From assembly GCA_036571765.1 (NCBI GenBank), contig BROE01000022.1, positions 12,916,282 to 12,980,281 of the forward strand: a DNA stretch of 64,000 nt, read 5' to 3'. How positions within the stretch are numbered: the stretch's first letter is position 1; each line of letters starts with the position of its first letter. The position numbers and the translations under genes were made by a program. The notes under the pieces are model-generated. The model ran no database searches. It was given only the letters and a program-made list of their open reading frames with translations, and was not told where the DNA came from. The DNA comes from Plecoglossus altivelis. Lineage: Eukaryota; Chordata; Actinopteri; Osmeriformes; Plecoglossidae. Shown here piece by piece: positions 13,143-25,262 of this stretch.

Positions 13143-13493
13143 CAGATATCCAACTTTGAAGTGACGTATTGTCAAGTATGGTTACCCATACTCAAAATTT
13201 TACCTCTGCATTTAACCCATCCAAGTGCACACACAGTAGTGAGTAGTGGGCAACTGCACACACACAGTGAACATACACCCGGAGCAGTGGGCAGCTATTG
13301 CTCCAGCACCCAGGGAGCAATTGGGGGTTCGGTGCCTTGCTCAAGGGCACCTCAGTCATGGTATCGAAGGCAGAGAGAGCGCCGTTTATTCATAATCCCC
13401 ACCTTCAATTCCTGCCGGTGAGAGAATCGAACCAGCAACTTGAGGGTTACAAGCCCAACTCCCTAACCATTAGGCCACGACTTCCCCAGATAT
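13143..13493 (-). mobile_element. tRNA-derived SINE inserted in the gypsy element
   Basis: On the minus strand the right end carries tRNA-like RNA polymerase III boxes: A-box-like TGGCCTAATGGTTAG and B-box-like GGTTCGATTCT. A central body follows, of the kind common in fish SINEs (gcaccgaacccccaattgct region), with a 3' part near TTAAATGCAGAGG. A possible 7-bp duplication, CAGATAT, flanks it at 13143-13149 and 13487-13493. The insertion splits the gag-protease region, so it is younger than the gypsy element. Confidence 0.8.
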
Positions 13494-13599
13494 GGCAGAT
13501 ATGTCTGCTCTGTGAGTCCCACTGGTATGCTTGCGCCATTGTGTCTGTTTTTCATTGCCACACTTGTGTGGCTCCTGTTTCAGTTCCCCGTTGACCCAT

Positions 13600-14030
13600 A
13601 GTTAAAGCGTTAAGGATCTGGAGTGTTTCACTGGTGGAGAGATGTGTTTTGACCTCCTCCTTTGATGCAAGCAGAAAGGGTTTTCATCTGTTCCTTGAGT
13701 TCCTTCCGCATTTCACCCATCAGCTCTTCTTGTAGCTCAGCATGTATCTGGTACTTAAGTTGTTCTATTTTTCTAGTATTGTAGTATGTATTGTAGTTGT
13801 ACTTCGTGGAGCACAAACAGTGACCTTCTAAGACTGTGATGGCTCATCCTCCTCCTGTAGATCTTGTTCCAAAGCTTCTTTGCAGGTGACTGTAAAGGTC
13901 ATACGTTCATTCAACCTCATTTGTTGCATCAACTGCTGTTCTATAGATCCTGTTTGTAACCCTACTACCACCTGGTCAACCAGCAGACCATCGTCATCAT
14001 CTATTACACACCTGTCACACTTCACTTGGC
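13600..14030 (-). pseudogene. Gag-like fragment of the gypsy element
   Basis: Two short minus-strand open stretches (13828-14025 and 13628-13816) lie upstream of the protease in element orientation. The first contains V-V-V-G-L-Q-T-G-S-I-E-Q-Q-L, resembling gypsy gag proteins ('VVGLR...LQ..LL' type). The second is a lysine/glutamate-rich coiled segment. They are separated by stops. Assignment is mainly by position. Confidence 0.5.
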
Positions 14031-14520
14031 ATCTGAAAAATATTGATTGAAATCTTAATATAAAAGCATTCCCACTTTCATCTACCTGCTGTTTACATGT
14101 GTAAATCCCAACCTACAGTTGTGCTCAAATGGTTTAGCATAGTTTCTAAACCAGGTGTCCTTGCCGACCAGTGGTTTTAGCTCTTGGAGAAACTAGCCAT
14201 AACTTCCATTTAGCTTCTCCTTCTAGGGCACCCACAATGAAATCTGATTGTTGCTGTTGATTCAGTTATTGTGCCATCAGCACCACAGCTGCTTCCATCT
14301 GAGCCCTTCATCCTACGAATTTGGTTATTTTCCCTTCAAATTTATGAATTCAAGCAGCTGCCATAAACCATGGCATTACAAAATGTCCAGTTGCATGTGG
14401 TGTAGCACTACTCTACTGGGCTACTACCATTTTTTTCTGTGGAACTGGTATCCTGCCGACTACTCCAAATGTCACATAATGTGATGTTTTTTTTAATACC
14501 AAATTTAAATAGCTTTCTAC

Positions 14521-14620
14521 TGTTAAAAGAGGGCAACAAAACGTAGTACTTTATTTCTACCTGATAAATACTCAATGAAAAGACTATTTAAAACACAATG
14601 ACATTATTTATAAAATACGT
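14521..14620 (-). repeat. Putative LTR end (5' LTR remnant)
   Basis: It begins TGTTAAAAGAGGGCAACA and is similar to 10076-10180, including TACCTGATAAATACT and an AATAAA on the minus strand. The outer LTR limit was not found; sequence beyond about 14620 no longer matches the other copy. Confidence 0.5.
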
Positions 14621-17600
14621 TGATGTATAAAACACAATTACATATCAAATGTAAAGCATGACAAAATAAATCAAAAGCATGAACATTAAGAATCAATACA
14701 TGCATCTTATCGGAAGGGCTGTTAGTCTTTCTTAAGTGCCAAACAGGGACTTTTCAAAAACAGCCTACAGCCTTAGATGTTATAAAGACAGAGCCTAACT
14801 CCTGACACTGCCTCCCCTTGCATGATGCATTCAGATGGAAACTTAATTTCATATGCACAAATGAGCTGGTTCTCAAGAGAACAAAAAGATTACAGATCCT
14901 CTGAACAAATCTAAGCCAGAAATGACATTTAATAAAAGCAAAGTTAGACACAACCTGATTAATATACTGTGACATAATAAGATCAGGAGAGGCAAAGACC
15001 AAGTCAGGTCTTTGGGGAAATGTACTAAAAAACTCAGTGTGGGACATGAGCTTAAACACAAGTAATCCCAGCATTGGTAATAACCCGAAGTAAATCTCAC
15101 TGTGTCCTGGTTGGTGTTTGAATGGAAGGACAGATTCTTGCTCATTTGCAGAACAAGTAAGCAGAAGGGATTATCATACCAAAGTTTTCTGAAAAGCAAA
15201 AATACAAACATATATATGTATATACATACATATTTATAGAGAGAGACAGCAAGAATGTGCTGTAAATTTGGTTTGAATGTTCCAAATGACCCATGGAGAA
15301 CTTGAAGTGTAGAAAGCCCTTCAGAGAGAAGAACTAGTCTGACTTCCCAAGTTGGTAAGCACCAAGCCGGGTAATTATGGAGCCTCTCGCCCACAGCTCC
15401 TTCGTATTGACAAAGTGAACATCTGACTGTGTCAGTCTTAATTAAAGGAGCAAGTACAGGTTTGCCTTAGGAGCTTGGCTCCAAGCCAATGTTAATTAAC
15501 TTCTCCCCCAAAATTTTATCACATCCTTCAGACACATGCATAATGTCTCCAAAAGTCTGCCCTGCCCCTGTCCAAAACTAACTTTTTCCTCCCTACTCGT
15601 AAGACAACTTCTCAAAAAAAAACCTTCTACAAAGTACCATAAATCTTAAATCCTCCCAAAATGTAAAATTTCATGTCATGAATCAAGAAGATATAAACTC
15701 AGATCAATTAATAAGAATTTAGACACGACTCATGTTCCACAGCACAGATTCATTATATGACGCTACACATAAATACTTTGCGGCACAAAAACAGTCGTAC
15801 ATCACAATCACTGCTTATCTGTGCTAATCTGACACAGTCTGGTTTAGAAGAACAAGACTGTAGAGAGGGACATGTGAGAAAGGGGTTCACGAGATTAATG
15901 AGCCAGACAAAGGTAAACTTGATTACTGTAGAGTCTGTCCATTCCTCCTACTGATTTGTAGTTAGAGTAGTTGCCCAGGATTAATCGAATCTGAATCGTC
16001 TGAATCTAGCAAGGCCTTCTCTACTGCTGGACCAAGCATATGTGAAGCAAGGAGAGTCAACCCTCAAAAAGGCAATCTTCTCCTCAACCTTGTTCCTCAG
16101 AGCTAAATACGCAGCCTATTTTAATAGGACGGAACGAGATAGTCAAAAGGAGAAAGAGAGAGAGTGACAGAGAGAGAGCGAGACAGAGAAAGGAGCAGTG
16201 AGAAAACGAGAGAGATTAAAAAAAACAAACAGAAATCATCAATCTGAGGTCTTGCTTTTGTTAGGCTCTGATGCTGGACAGGTGCTTTATAACTACAGCT
16301 GCTAAACAGCACTAATTCTCCTGAAGGAAATACACTGCAGAGAACAGCCATTTACAGGACAGGGGTATCAGGGCTGTATTTCAAGGTCTGGCCCTTGCGT
16401 CCACGCATTAAACTCTGTTTGATGTATTAAAGAGACGGTTTATGACCTGCCGTCATCACACTGGGGCCTACACACTGGGGTGGAAGGTGATAGGAGGGCC
16501 CATGATTGATTCTGGATCCGCTCTAAGGGCTTCAGAGAAGAGAGGGGAAATACTACATTCAGCAGTGGGGGAAACATTTTTTCCTTTCATTTGAGGTTTG
16601 GAAAATGGCAAGTCCTCATTACCTAGGGGTAAGGACTGAAAGACGGCATACTGTCTGCACAGAGGAAGTGAGAAAGTGGAGGAAGTGTGTTGAAAGACAA
16701 CGAAGAACCTTTATGCCCTTTTCACTTGAATTGATCACTAGTTCGAAGCAGTTTACAGTAAGGCCTGGAGCTGTGACTTGTCTAACTGCTACTAGCTACT
16801 AGCTCTATATCCAGTAGTAGTATAGGGGTACACATATATAGGGGTAGAAAAGTACAAAGGTGTAAATGTTGACATAAACAATGGTGGTATCCTGCTTTGA
16901 AGTGAATTGGTTGAAGAGAATGCTCACATCACCAGTCAAAGGATTCCCAGAAAGAAACTACCGCTCATCAGATGCTTCTCAGAACACTAATAACAACAGT
17001 GCACCCTAGGTGAGGAGGACATGACAAGGAAGTAGTTAATGGCAGGCACTGATACTTAAAAGCCTTCACAGCAACACACCATTTGAAGATACTATTCACA
17101 TTGGACATAGGTGGTCAAGACCAGAGATACTTTGCACCCAAACACAATTCCTCATTAAAGAACGATAGCTGGAGAGAAGGATGACAGTGAGAGGAAGACA
17201 GAGAGAGAGAGGTGCTTTATGACTGAAAGTGCTAAACAGCACCATTCACATTGGACAAAGGTGGTACAAATGGGAGCTGTTTGCACCCACCACAATGTTT
17301 TCACACAATTCCTAATTTCTTAGCTGAAATAGCTGTTGAAAATAACAAAAAAAAATGTTAGTCAGTTTTCATTGGAGGGGCCTTTCTGATTCTGATGTTC
17401 CACATCAATACTGTTCTTTGAGGAGATCAGGTCCCTCAGTCTACCTTGAGCTTAATTTTCAGAATGACAAATGTTCTGTCAGTTGGTGATAGGAGCAGCC
17501 CCCCCCCCCTCCAACCACCCCCCAAATAATGGTTCCTGAGCAGGTGCGGTGGAGCCACTTCACACCGGGGGGGGGGGGGGGGGGGATACACACTGACAGG

Positions 17601-18811
17601 AATTTCTAATGAATTTCAATTACGGACTTATTAAAGCTAATGAGGAGGATGAGCAAGCCTGAATGTCCTGGCTTGATAACAGGAGACAAGACCTTCCTCT
17701 GTGGTTGGAGACGATGCAGAATGCATACACAGTGGCAGTGGACCATCCATTCTGAACTATAGTGTCCTGACTCAAGTTCCTTTTCAATGACGAGGCAAAG
17801 CTGACGGTCTACATCAAGTTTTGCCAAGTATCTCCTGTTACAATGTAACAGTACATTTCGTTTGAATGGGAGCTGTAGGTATTGAGGTATTGACATTGTT
17901 TTCAAATTGTCAACTGGATCAAACAAAGTCGATCATTTCATCTCAAAGCCCAGAGCACCATCTGGTGTTTATCAAGCCAAAAGCTCTCACATGACTTAGC
18001 TGTTGCATTTTTATGTCATAGCGCCATCTATTGGACTTAGACTGAAACTAATGCTCTATGAACGATACCGTCACAACATGCAAGAAAAGAAACATTTAAA
18101 AGAAAACTGCGATATAAAAGCTTCATTTGAAAATAATATAAAGGCAACTATTCACGAGCATATCCACAGTGAAAAGTGATAGAGGATGGGGTATCAGTAA
18201 CAACCACCTGATCACTCCTCTCAGCTTACAAAACAGGTTGTTTTATATCTGGTATTCAGGTATTCAGATATTGTTTTGGTACACAGCTCTCTTTTGAAGG
18301 ACTTCCACAGCTTGTCTCAGCCACTGTTGGCTGGATTTGGAGAAAGAGAAAACAATTAAATTGGGAGGAATTAAACAGTATGATGACAAAATAAATATTT
18401 CAAGAAAATCTGATTTGTGAAACCAATCAAGGAATCTCAGATCAGGATTCCATGTAAAGCAAAAATCAGGATCTGTTCAATGGTGATGGGGGTTTACTCA
18501 ATGGCTGTACACAGCTACAAGCTACTGGATCTTCAAACAACTAGATACTCAGTTGGTGACCTGCCATGTCACTCCAGCATTCAATACACTGACCTGCTTC
18601 ATGGATTATCAGGAGCTTGCCATTCTCCTTCAGAAGAACTTGATGGTTACTGCATAGTCATCCACATTGAAAAGCATCAATGCAAGAAGAGGCCCAATTA
18701 CAAGATGGTTGAAGATCCTCATTACGTTTGCACTGAGAATGATTGTATAATACAAATCTGAGCTATATTTAGTAGCATTGATATGGCATAATAAGATCAT
18801 TGTACTCTCAA
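14621..18811. other. Non-coding stretch with degenerate repeats
   Basis: No gene recognised. AG-rich simple sequence lies near 16150-16215 and 17195-17212. Two related segments both contain a gagagag...tgctttat...gctaaacagcac string (16140-16310 and 17190-17245). Near-repeats of CATTCACATTGGACA(T/A)AGGTGG lie at about 17095 and 17243. A C-run (17502-17510) and a G-run (about 17566-17585) flank a GC-rich patch. The 173-codon ORF at 14873-15394 has no domain. Confidence 0.5.
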
Positions 18812-19090
18812 GTCAAGTCAAGTCAAGTTGAGTTTTATTGTCATTCCGCTGCATGTGGGGGCATACAGTGGAACGAAATGTCGTGCCTCACAGAGCCACG
18901 GTGCTACATAAGTACAGGCATACAACAATCAAGTAAAAAATAAATATAACAATTTTTCCTATACATAAAATAAAAAATACAAACTATACAAACTGTATGA
19001 ATACTTTCAGATGAATACTGATCATGTGCAAAGAGTGCTGTACATGTGCAAAGAGTACTGTACATGTGCAAAGAATATGAGCATGTAAAC
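18812..19090 (-). mobile_element. L2-like LINE 3' tail
   Basis: The minus-strand sequence matches the 3' ends at 43795-44035 and 54090-54330: the segments GTAGCACCGTGGCTCTGTGAGG, CACGACATTTCGTTCCACTG and TGACAATAAA occur in the same order. It is 5' truncated. (TTGAC)n-like tail units lie at 18812-18831, and a short tandem of GTACATGTGCAAAGAGT occurs at 19020-19075. Confidence 0.85.
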
Positions 19091-19205
19091 ATATATATGT
19101 TACCTCTGATGACACATTCAAACAATATGTCACCAGAATCATGTGTATGACATCAAATTTCTTTATCTGTCCTTTCTCTTTGATCCCCTTTCATACTCTC
19201 CACAG

Positions 19206-19345
19206 GTCACACCATGCCAGGCAAACGGAATCTTCTGGAGGCTAGCTGTCAAAGCTGAAGATCACCATATGGAGGCCAACATCATTAACCAAGGCCTGAT
19301 GCTTTTGACAGTTAACCAAACACTCATGTCCTTTGAGAATCAGAA
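19206..19345 (+). CDS. Orphan exon-like ORF, unrecognised
   Basis: A 140-nt open stretch has a strong acceptor (pyrimidine-rich TCATACTCTCCACAG) and a strong donor (GTGAGTATG), phase 0 in and phase 2 out. The peptide starts V-T-P-C-Q-A-N-G-I-F-W-R-L-A and ends M-S-F-E-N-Q. I do not recognise the family. No partner exon was found on this strand, so it could be one exon of a gene with long introns, an exon of a pseudogene or transcript, or a chance match. Its context is the gene-poor region downstream of the hnmt duplication, on the opposite strand. Confidence 0.4.
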
Positions 19346-22083
19346 GTGAGTATGAGTGTTTTTTGAGATTGGGTATCTGTGTCAGTTTGTGTGAGTGAGT
19401 GCATGTTTGTGTGTGTCTGCGTGTGTTTTTTTAGGGGGAGGTGGGGGGTTAGGGGGTTCTGAAAGGGCAGCACCTTTAAAATGCTCTGTTAGTTCGGAGC
19501 TGGTCTCCACTATATCAGCTGTGATTGGGGTTCCTGGGAGCTTGGTCTGCAGTTCAGATAATATGTGGGCATCAAACTCTCCTGTACCACAGAGAAAAGA
19601 CACACTTTGACTTGGAGGATGAAGAGAGGAATAACCTGTGCTGGAAACACATACATTTTCTAGATGCAACGTTCGGCCAAAATTAAATTAATTAATATGA
19701 GCACTTTAGTAGTTGTGTTTATGAATGGTGTTCAATTGTGTCAATCAACAAAAATACCTAATAAAAAGTTTTAAATAACATGTATGTGATAAGTATCCCT
19801 GTTTGTGACTGAAAATGTAACTATGTAGTTGGTGTGACAGGGAGGGGCAGTGGCCTGCCCTACACCTGATGTATCACCTCTTAAATTATGCTCCCATATT
19901 TGCAATGTATTACAGTTTTACAACAGGGCATGCATTTAAACCATTTCTCACGCTCTCATCCAACACCTTGCATGTCTCACGCTGAAAACAAAGTGATAAC
20001 TTGTATCGCTAAATGCAAAAAAATAGTTTTCACTACAACTGTATTCACTGAAAAACTTCTGTGAAAATTACCTTTTAATGTGTCTAGTGAGAGCTTCGTG
20101 TTATGTGCTCTGCGAAGATCAACGTGTACACCACCTCTAGGCTAGGCAAGGCCAATTTCTCTTCTTCCCCAGATTGAGTAACTCTTTGTATGATAGATTC
20201 TCCCTGTGCATGAACAGGGGCCAGGGTGTTGAATGACAGGCAGAACAGCTGCGCTTTCAGACTGAAACAGTAATCTCTGGACAATTGTTCAGGAGCAAAT
20301 CCCACTTCCTGTTATGCGATCAGTGTTATACATACACAAAGCCACATTTTTACTAAAGCTATGAATCCATGATTCTCCAAAGGACTCATCATATTGATGT
20401 ACAGTTTATCTGTACAACTTCAGGGCTGAGCTGAAATAATATGTACTGCTTGAAATGTTTGTGAACTGTCCCCATCCTCTCTCCGGTTTCAACCCCTGCA
20501 TTTTTCTTATGAAGACTTGACAATCTAACTCAGTTCACTAAGCTCAGTTAATGCCTCCCCCACCCCCTCATCACCCAGGCCCTGCTCAGACCATAACCCA
20601 TCCTGGATACTTTTGTCTTATGACTGACAATCATGGCTATTGCTGTTTCATCTGCTTCATCTATCAAATAGTCTGTTTCAACAGAGTTGTTAGACAAAAG
20701 TTGACCATGATTGCCTTTATCAAAGTTCCTGGTCTTAGCACTAGGAGCTTTAATGGTTGGGGACTTTTCAGGGTCAGGTGCGGAATCCGAAAGGCGTATT
20801 GAGTTGACTAAGAGACAAAAAGAGCAATCCAATGGCCATTATGTATTGTTCACTGTCAAAGGAAAAATATCCCCAAATGAAGATAATTATGAAATTGTTG
20901 TACCACTTGATGGATGTTTTTTGTGTGTTGTCAGCTGTTAAGATATCTCATCATGTCTTTTCAGATGCTGGCAAATAGGCTGACAAGTCACTGACACATC
21001 TCTGTTCTATGTTACTAATGTTTTGCTCAGAAATCCAGCCTCTATGTTGTGGCCCTTGACCTCAGAGCTGAAGCCTGTGATGAGAAAACAGTTGGTGTGT
21101 GCGTGTGTGAGTGTGTGCATGGGTACGTACATACCTCAGCATGCCTGCGCTGGTCTCTTGTGGCGGGACACTAAGATAGTTGGCTCTGGCAGCACAGCCT
21201 TACCTTTGTCTATGTACAAGCATGCAGACATACATATAGACAGACAGATGCAGACTTTCTACACAGATCCACACATATTTGTATTCAAAAAAGGACTCTG
21301 AAAGCCTTGCTGCTTATTGGCACACACCTTATCCACTCAGCCACTCAACCTCTACACACAGAAGTACACAAACACACACAGTTCAATAGTTCATGCAATT
21401 GTTGCACAACTCCTACCATGACAATGATTAAAACATTTCCACACTCAGTCAATGGACTCTGGCAGAGAGACAAAAACAGGTCCCTAAGCTACATCTTATT
21501 TGTGGTGGCAGTCAGAATACTGATCCATGGTTTCATGTTCAAAACCTGAACATACCTCACAGGTCCACAGGAAAATTCATATAATTTATTTTTAGAAAAC
21601 CTCAAAATGTACCTCATAAAGAAGTTCATCTGTGGGGTCATGTTGCTCCCTGTTCAGTGCTTAACTGTTTTGTTTGTTAAAATAGCAACTATCTGTGCCA
21701 AGGTGAAGCTCCCTTTTCCAAACGTGTTGTAGACCAAACAAATCTAGATTATAAGAAAGATAAAGTGAGATAGACAGTGAATACCATATGTAGTTACTTG
21801 GTAATAACATTTCCCTTGTCTTCTCTGAGTGTAAGGGCTAAGTTTTGTGTAGACAAAGTATTTTGTAAAAAGATTTACAAATACAATTTGATTTTAAACA
21901 GTTTGAATGATGAATAAGCGCTTAACAGTCCTTTGTCTATTCTAACCTTTACTAATTAATGCTAGATGGAGGGGCTCTTCATTGATTTTTAGATGGTGTA
22001 CATAATATCTATAGAGTCGGCCACTATGACACAGGTTAGATATACCACACCTTGAAGAAATGTTGAATTGTATCCAGTGTGCA
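19346..22083. other. Non-coding stretch
   Basis: No coding family or complete repeat recognised. It contains short (GT)n and (CA)n patches near 19385-19430 and 21095-21120. No homologues of hnmt exons 4-6 are seen here, although this is where a complete second copy would carry them. Confidence 0.5.
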
Positions 22084-22658
22084 TGGCGCTGGGCTCCACC
22101 ACTTTATTTTTGATGGTGACTCCTGGGTGCTTCAGATGCAGCTAAGAGAAAATCTGTTGGTCAATCTGACTCAACACAAGCATCTAACCTAATCAATATG
22201 ACCTGCCGAAGTAGTGAGGTCTAGAAAGTGAATATATGAATGCCATGTTAACTCTCACCTGCTCCACTCCCAACTCCCATGACATTTAGATGGCCTTTAC
22301 CCCCTCCAATGCTGCAGAGGCAAGACTTTCACTTAGAGGTCATTGTGATCCTATCAAGACACTAGCCTTAGTTACATAGAGACTCATTATACAAAATAAT
22401 GTGATACTTCCAAAGCTGTTGTGATTGATCCAATCAATTTCAATACAACAAAAATTTTAATTTACAATTTTGGCCTGTTTTCTTTTGCTTCTTCAAATGA
22501 GTTTTGAAACATTTGCAATTTGACCTAGACAGTATGACAGGTAGGACACCATGGATAAAGTCCTGCATGCATTGGTGCTCAGAAGAGCAATCCAGAAACA
22601 GCTGAAGAGACGTCTGATACCTGTTGTCATCTTCAACCAGACTCCGTAAAGATGCCAT
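22084..22658 (-). pseudogene. Truncated hnmt duplicate (exons 1-3 only)
   Basis: This is a partial copy of the adjacent hnmt. Exon 1 (22525-22658) opens with ATG at 22658 and is intact. Exon 2 (22259-22311) keeps the glycine-rich SAM-binding segment and both splice sites. Exon 3 homology (22084-22170) has an in-frame stop at 22142-22144 (Gln72 codon changed to TAG). It has also lost its AG acceptor (CTGC changed to TCAAC next to 22170) and diverges before the donor. Exons 4-6 are absent. A Tc1 element interrupts its upstream flank. It could encode only about 71 residues, without histamine-binding or most SAM-binding parts. It is a pseudogene by sequence; transcription is unknown. Confidence 0.9.
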
Positions 22659-22879
22659 AGTGAATTTCCTTGGCACTTGCCAGGTAGGGCGTATGGCCTT
22701 GTCTGATGCAAAGCACAAGCAGACGGCCAACAAAACAGACAAATCGGATTGTCTCACAGTGACCATAAAGGTTAATCAAGAACATTATAGCTGGGTGAGT
22801 AGATGGGCTATTCCTGAATTTGTCCTTCCAGATCTTATGCTTTGGAGGATTTGGTTTGCGTAGAGGAATAACCTCAGAC

Positions 22880-24383
22880 CAGAACCCCAAATCAGAAATA
22901 GTTGGAACAGTATGGAAAACACAAAAAAGTAAGTAGTGATTTCTAAATTTGCTTTGACTTGTATTTCATTGCAGACAATTCAAAAGCACATTATTTAGTG
23001 TGTTTAACATTTTTATTGGGGGTAAAAAAACAACAACACTTTGGTTCTTGCAACACATTTCAAAAACGTAGGAACAGTAAAGTATTTACCACTTTGCAAT
23101 GTTGCCATTCCTTTCCACAACACTTAAGACGTATAGAGACTGAAACACCAAGTGATGAAGTGTTTCAAGTGTAATTTCGTCTTCATTGTCATGCGACATA
23201 CATTCTCTATTGGAGACAGGTCAGGACTGCAGGCAGGCCAGTCAAGTGCCTGTATCCTCCTCCTCCGCAGCCAGGACTTTAATGTGAGCAGTGGTTTTGC
23301 ATTATCTTGTTGAAATATGCATGGACGTCCCTAGAAAAGATGTCTTCTTGAAGGCAACACATTGTGCTCCAAAATCTCTATATGTACTTTTCAGCATTAA
23401 TGGTGCCATCACAGAAGTGCAAGTTACCTTTGCCAAGGGCACTGACAACCCCATACCATGACAGAGCCTGGCTTTTGGACTTGTTGCAGGTAACAGTCTG
23501 GGTGATCCTTTCATTCTTTGGTCTGGAGCATACGGCGCCCGTTTCTCCCCCAAAATAACTGAAATATTGATTCATCTGATCACAGTACACGTTTCCACTG
23601 GGATATGGTCCATCCTAGATGCCTCCTAGCCCAGAGAAGTCAACGACGCTTCAGAATACGTAACATGGGGCTTCCTTTTGGCACAGAACAGTTTTGACTG
23701 GCATTTTTGAATGTAACTACGTATTGTGGTAACTGACAAAGGTTTGCCAAAGTAGTCCTGACCCCATATGGTGATATTGCTTATAGGTGAATGACGATTC
23801 TTGATGCACTGCTGCCTAAGGGATCGGAGATCACGGTTGTTCAGCTTAGGCTTGCACCCTTGTCCTTTACGCACTGAAATTCCTCCACATTCCTTGAATC
23901 TTTTAATTATGTTATGCAGTGCTGAAGGTGAAATAAGCAAACGTCTTCCTTTCTTTCTTTGAGGAACATTGTTTTTAAACATTTCAATAATTTTCTCATG
24001 CATTTGTTGGCAACCTGGCGATCCTAAGGCCATATTTACTACTAAAGGACAAGACCTTTCTTTGATCCTAGTTTTGTACCAGATCATAATTACAACCACC
24101 TGTTGATAGCGCCTGTTTGAAATAACATAATTATTTAACCAATTTACCTGATTACTAGCCCTAAATTGCTCCTGTCCCAGCCTTTTTTGAAGTGTGTTGC
24201 AGGTGTGAATGACAGGAAAGGATGCATTTTACAAATGAAATTAAGTTGACCAGACAACACAAAATATTTTGTGCTTAAGTTGTCTGCAATGAAATACAAG
24301 ACAAATATTTTTTTTTAAATCACTACTTTCTTTTTTTATTTGTGTTGTTCATACTGTCCCACCTTTTTTTGATTTGGGTTGTA
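22880..24383 (-). mobile_element. Tc1-like DNA transposon
   Basis: About 1.5 kb, bounded by inverted repeats that start GAACCCCAAATCA (left, 22882) and CAACCCAAATCA (right, read on the minus strand from about 24381). Both continue with GTAGTGATTT and CTTGTATTTCATTGCAGACAA at matching spacing. A TA lies at the right edge (24382-24383), and a CA, probably a mutated TA, at the left (22880-22881). The paralogous flank of intact hnmt (27240-27290) has a single TA at the same point, which fixes the insertion site. It inserted upstream of the broken hnmt copy. Confidence 0.92.
23150..24100 (-). pseudogene. Broken Tc1-family transposase
   Basis: The N-terminal part (24099-23626) contains a helix-turn-helix region (I-S-P-S-A-L-H-N-I-I-K-R-F-K-E-C-G-G) and a basic second DNA-binding segment. 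The catalytic DDE part continues in shifted frames at 23590-23378 (a tryptophan-tyrosine-glycine 'S-W-Y-G-V-V' segment, then F-C-D-G-T-I-N-A-E-K-Y) and at about 23350-23160 (the S-P-D-L-S-P-I-E-N region that carries the last acidic residue in Tc1 proteins). Frameshifts and stops make it non-functional. Family role: cut-and-paste insertion at TA dinucleotides. Confidence 0.85.
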
Positions 24384-24644
24384 AATGGGGTACAAGGTAA
24401 GAAATTACATGGTCTTTACAGAGTGTTCCTTCACTTCAGCCACACGAATACTGTTAAACTATAGACTTCTGATCACTTATTTTCAGCAAAACGTTCTATA
24501 TGCATTAATGTTGTTTTTTTAGCAACACTTTCTGTAAACTGAGCAGTGATACAGGCCTATTTCACATTACATTACTTATTGTGTATCGTAGTTTGTCGGT
24601 TTTGATAAAACATGGATAAAACAAAGCAATTCAGATTCAGATGT

Positions 24645-24650
24645 TTTATT
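24645..24650 (-). terminator. Likely hnmt polyadenylation signal
   Basis: AATAAA on the minus strand, about 250 nt downstream of the hnmt stop codon. It is the first canonical hexamer I noted after the stop. Inference from position. Confidence 0.55.
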
Positions 24651-24900
24651 TACAAAAGGATTTCTTTGCATTGAACTACCTCATTTCACTCTAGATGCTT
24701 TGCTAACATGGTTATGATCTATGAAGCCCATCGTCTCACCTGAGGTTCTCCAACCAAACAGTTTTTAATGTTGTGAATGCATTGCAACAGGAGCTTTAAG
24801 GAATGCTCTTGGCAGTGCTATCCATGAACCAAAATTGAGTTATCTTACACAAGAGCTTTTGATGCTGAGGCTATAGTCGAGCAGCAGGGAGTTTCTACAC

Positions 24901-25262
24901 TTAAGTCAGAGGGTCCACAACCACCACTTCTAGGTTGTTGTTGAATATGACCCTCCCATCTGACTGGGTGCTGCAGTCCGGGTGATGCAGAAGATCTAAC
25001 ACTCCGGCTCTCAGCTCGGGGGGAGCTGTCCTGCTGAAGTCCAAGACCTCTGTCAGGAAATCCAAAAGTAGCTCTCCCTTTTCGTCGCCCACTGTGAAAC
25101 ACTCTGTGATGTCCATCTGAGAGGACAACTCGTAGGTATGGTAGAGGAGACCTCTGGAGTCCAGTATGCTCTTGATGTCAGCCGTAGTCACACATTGGCT
25201 GATCTCAGTGTTACACAGCTGTGCTCTATAAGTCTGCCACAGCTTCCCCCAACCACTTGTAC
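24901..25262 (-). CDS. hnmt: hnmt exon 6 (last coding exon)
   Basis: Acceptor GTTAACAG, then G-T-S-G-W-G-K-L-W through V-I-F-N-N-N-L-E and the stop TAA at 24901-24903. It carries the substrate-binding Asn near the C-terminus and the M-D-I-T-E-C-F segment. Confidence 0.95.

Larger units (their letters stand above)
10076..14620 (-). mobile_element. Decayed Ty3/gypsy LTR retrotransposon
   Basis: The element reads on the minus strand in the order gag-like, protease, start of reverse transcriptase, integrase. Possible LTR ends begin TGTTAAAAG at 10076 and at 14521. The two copies stay similar for about 60-100 bp and both contain AATAAA on the minus strand near the end, as expected for an LTR polyadenylation region. 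The full LTR lengths could not be defined and no primer-binding site was certain. The reverse transcriptase and RNase H core is missing, a SINE is inserted at 13143-13493, and all ORFs are broken. It cannot be autonomous. The LTR borders are inference; the pol fragments are clear. Confidence 0.8.

Noticed and set aside
13032..13421. 129-codon plus-strand ORF
   Set aside because: It runs across the SINE insertion and the antisense of the gypsy element.
13400..13487. tRNA-like A and B boxes, possible tRNA gene
   Set aside because: The sequence does not give a complete tRNA cloverleaf and continues into a SINE body with flanking repeats, so it is a SINE head rather than a tRNA gene.
14873..15394. 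173-codon minus-strand ORF
   Set aside because: Low-complexity hydrophobic translation of AT-rich DNA, no family pattern, no splice context.
22624..22863. Plus-strand ORFs opposite the hnmt exon 1 copies (also 26990-27187)
   Set aside because: They are antisense shadows of hnmt exon 1; the minus frame has the conserved protein and splice sites.
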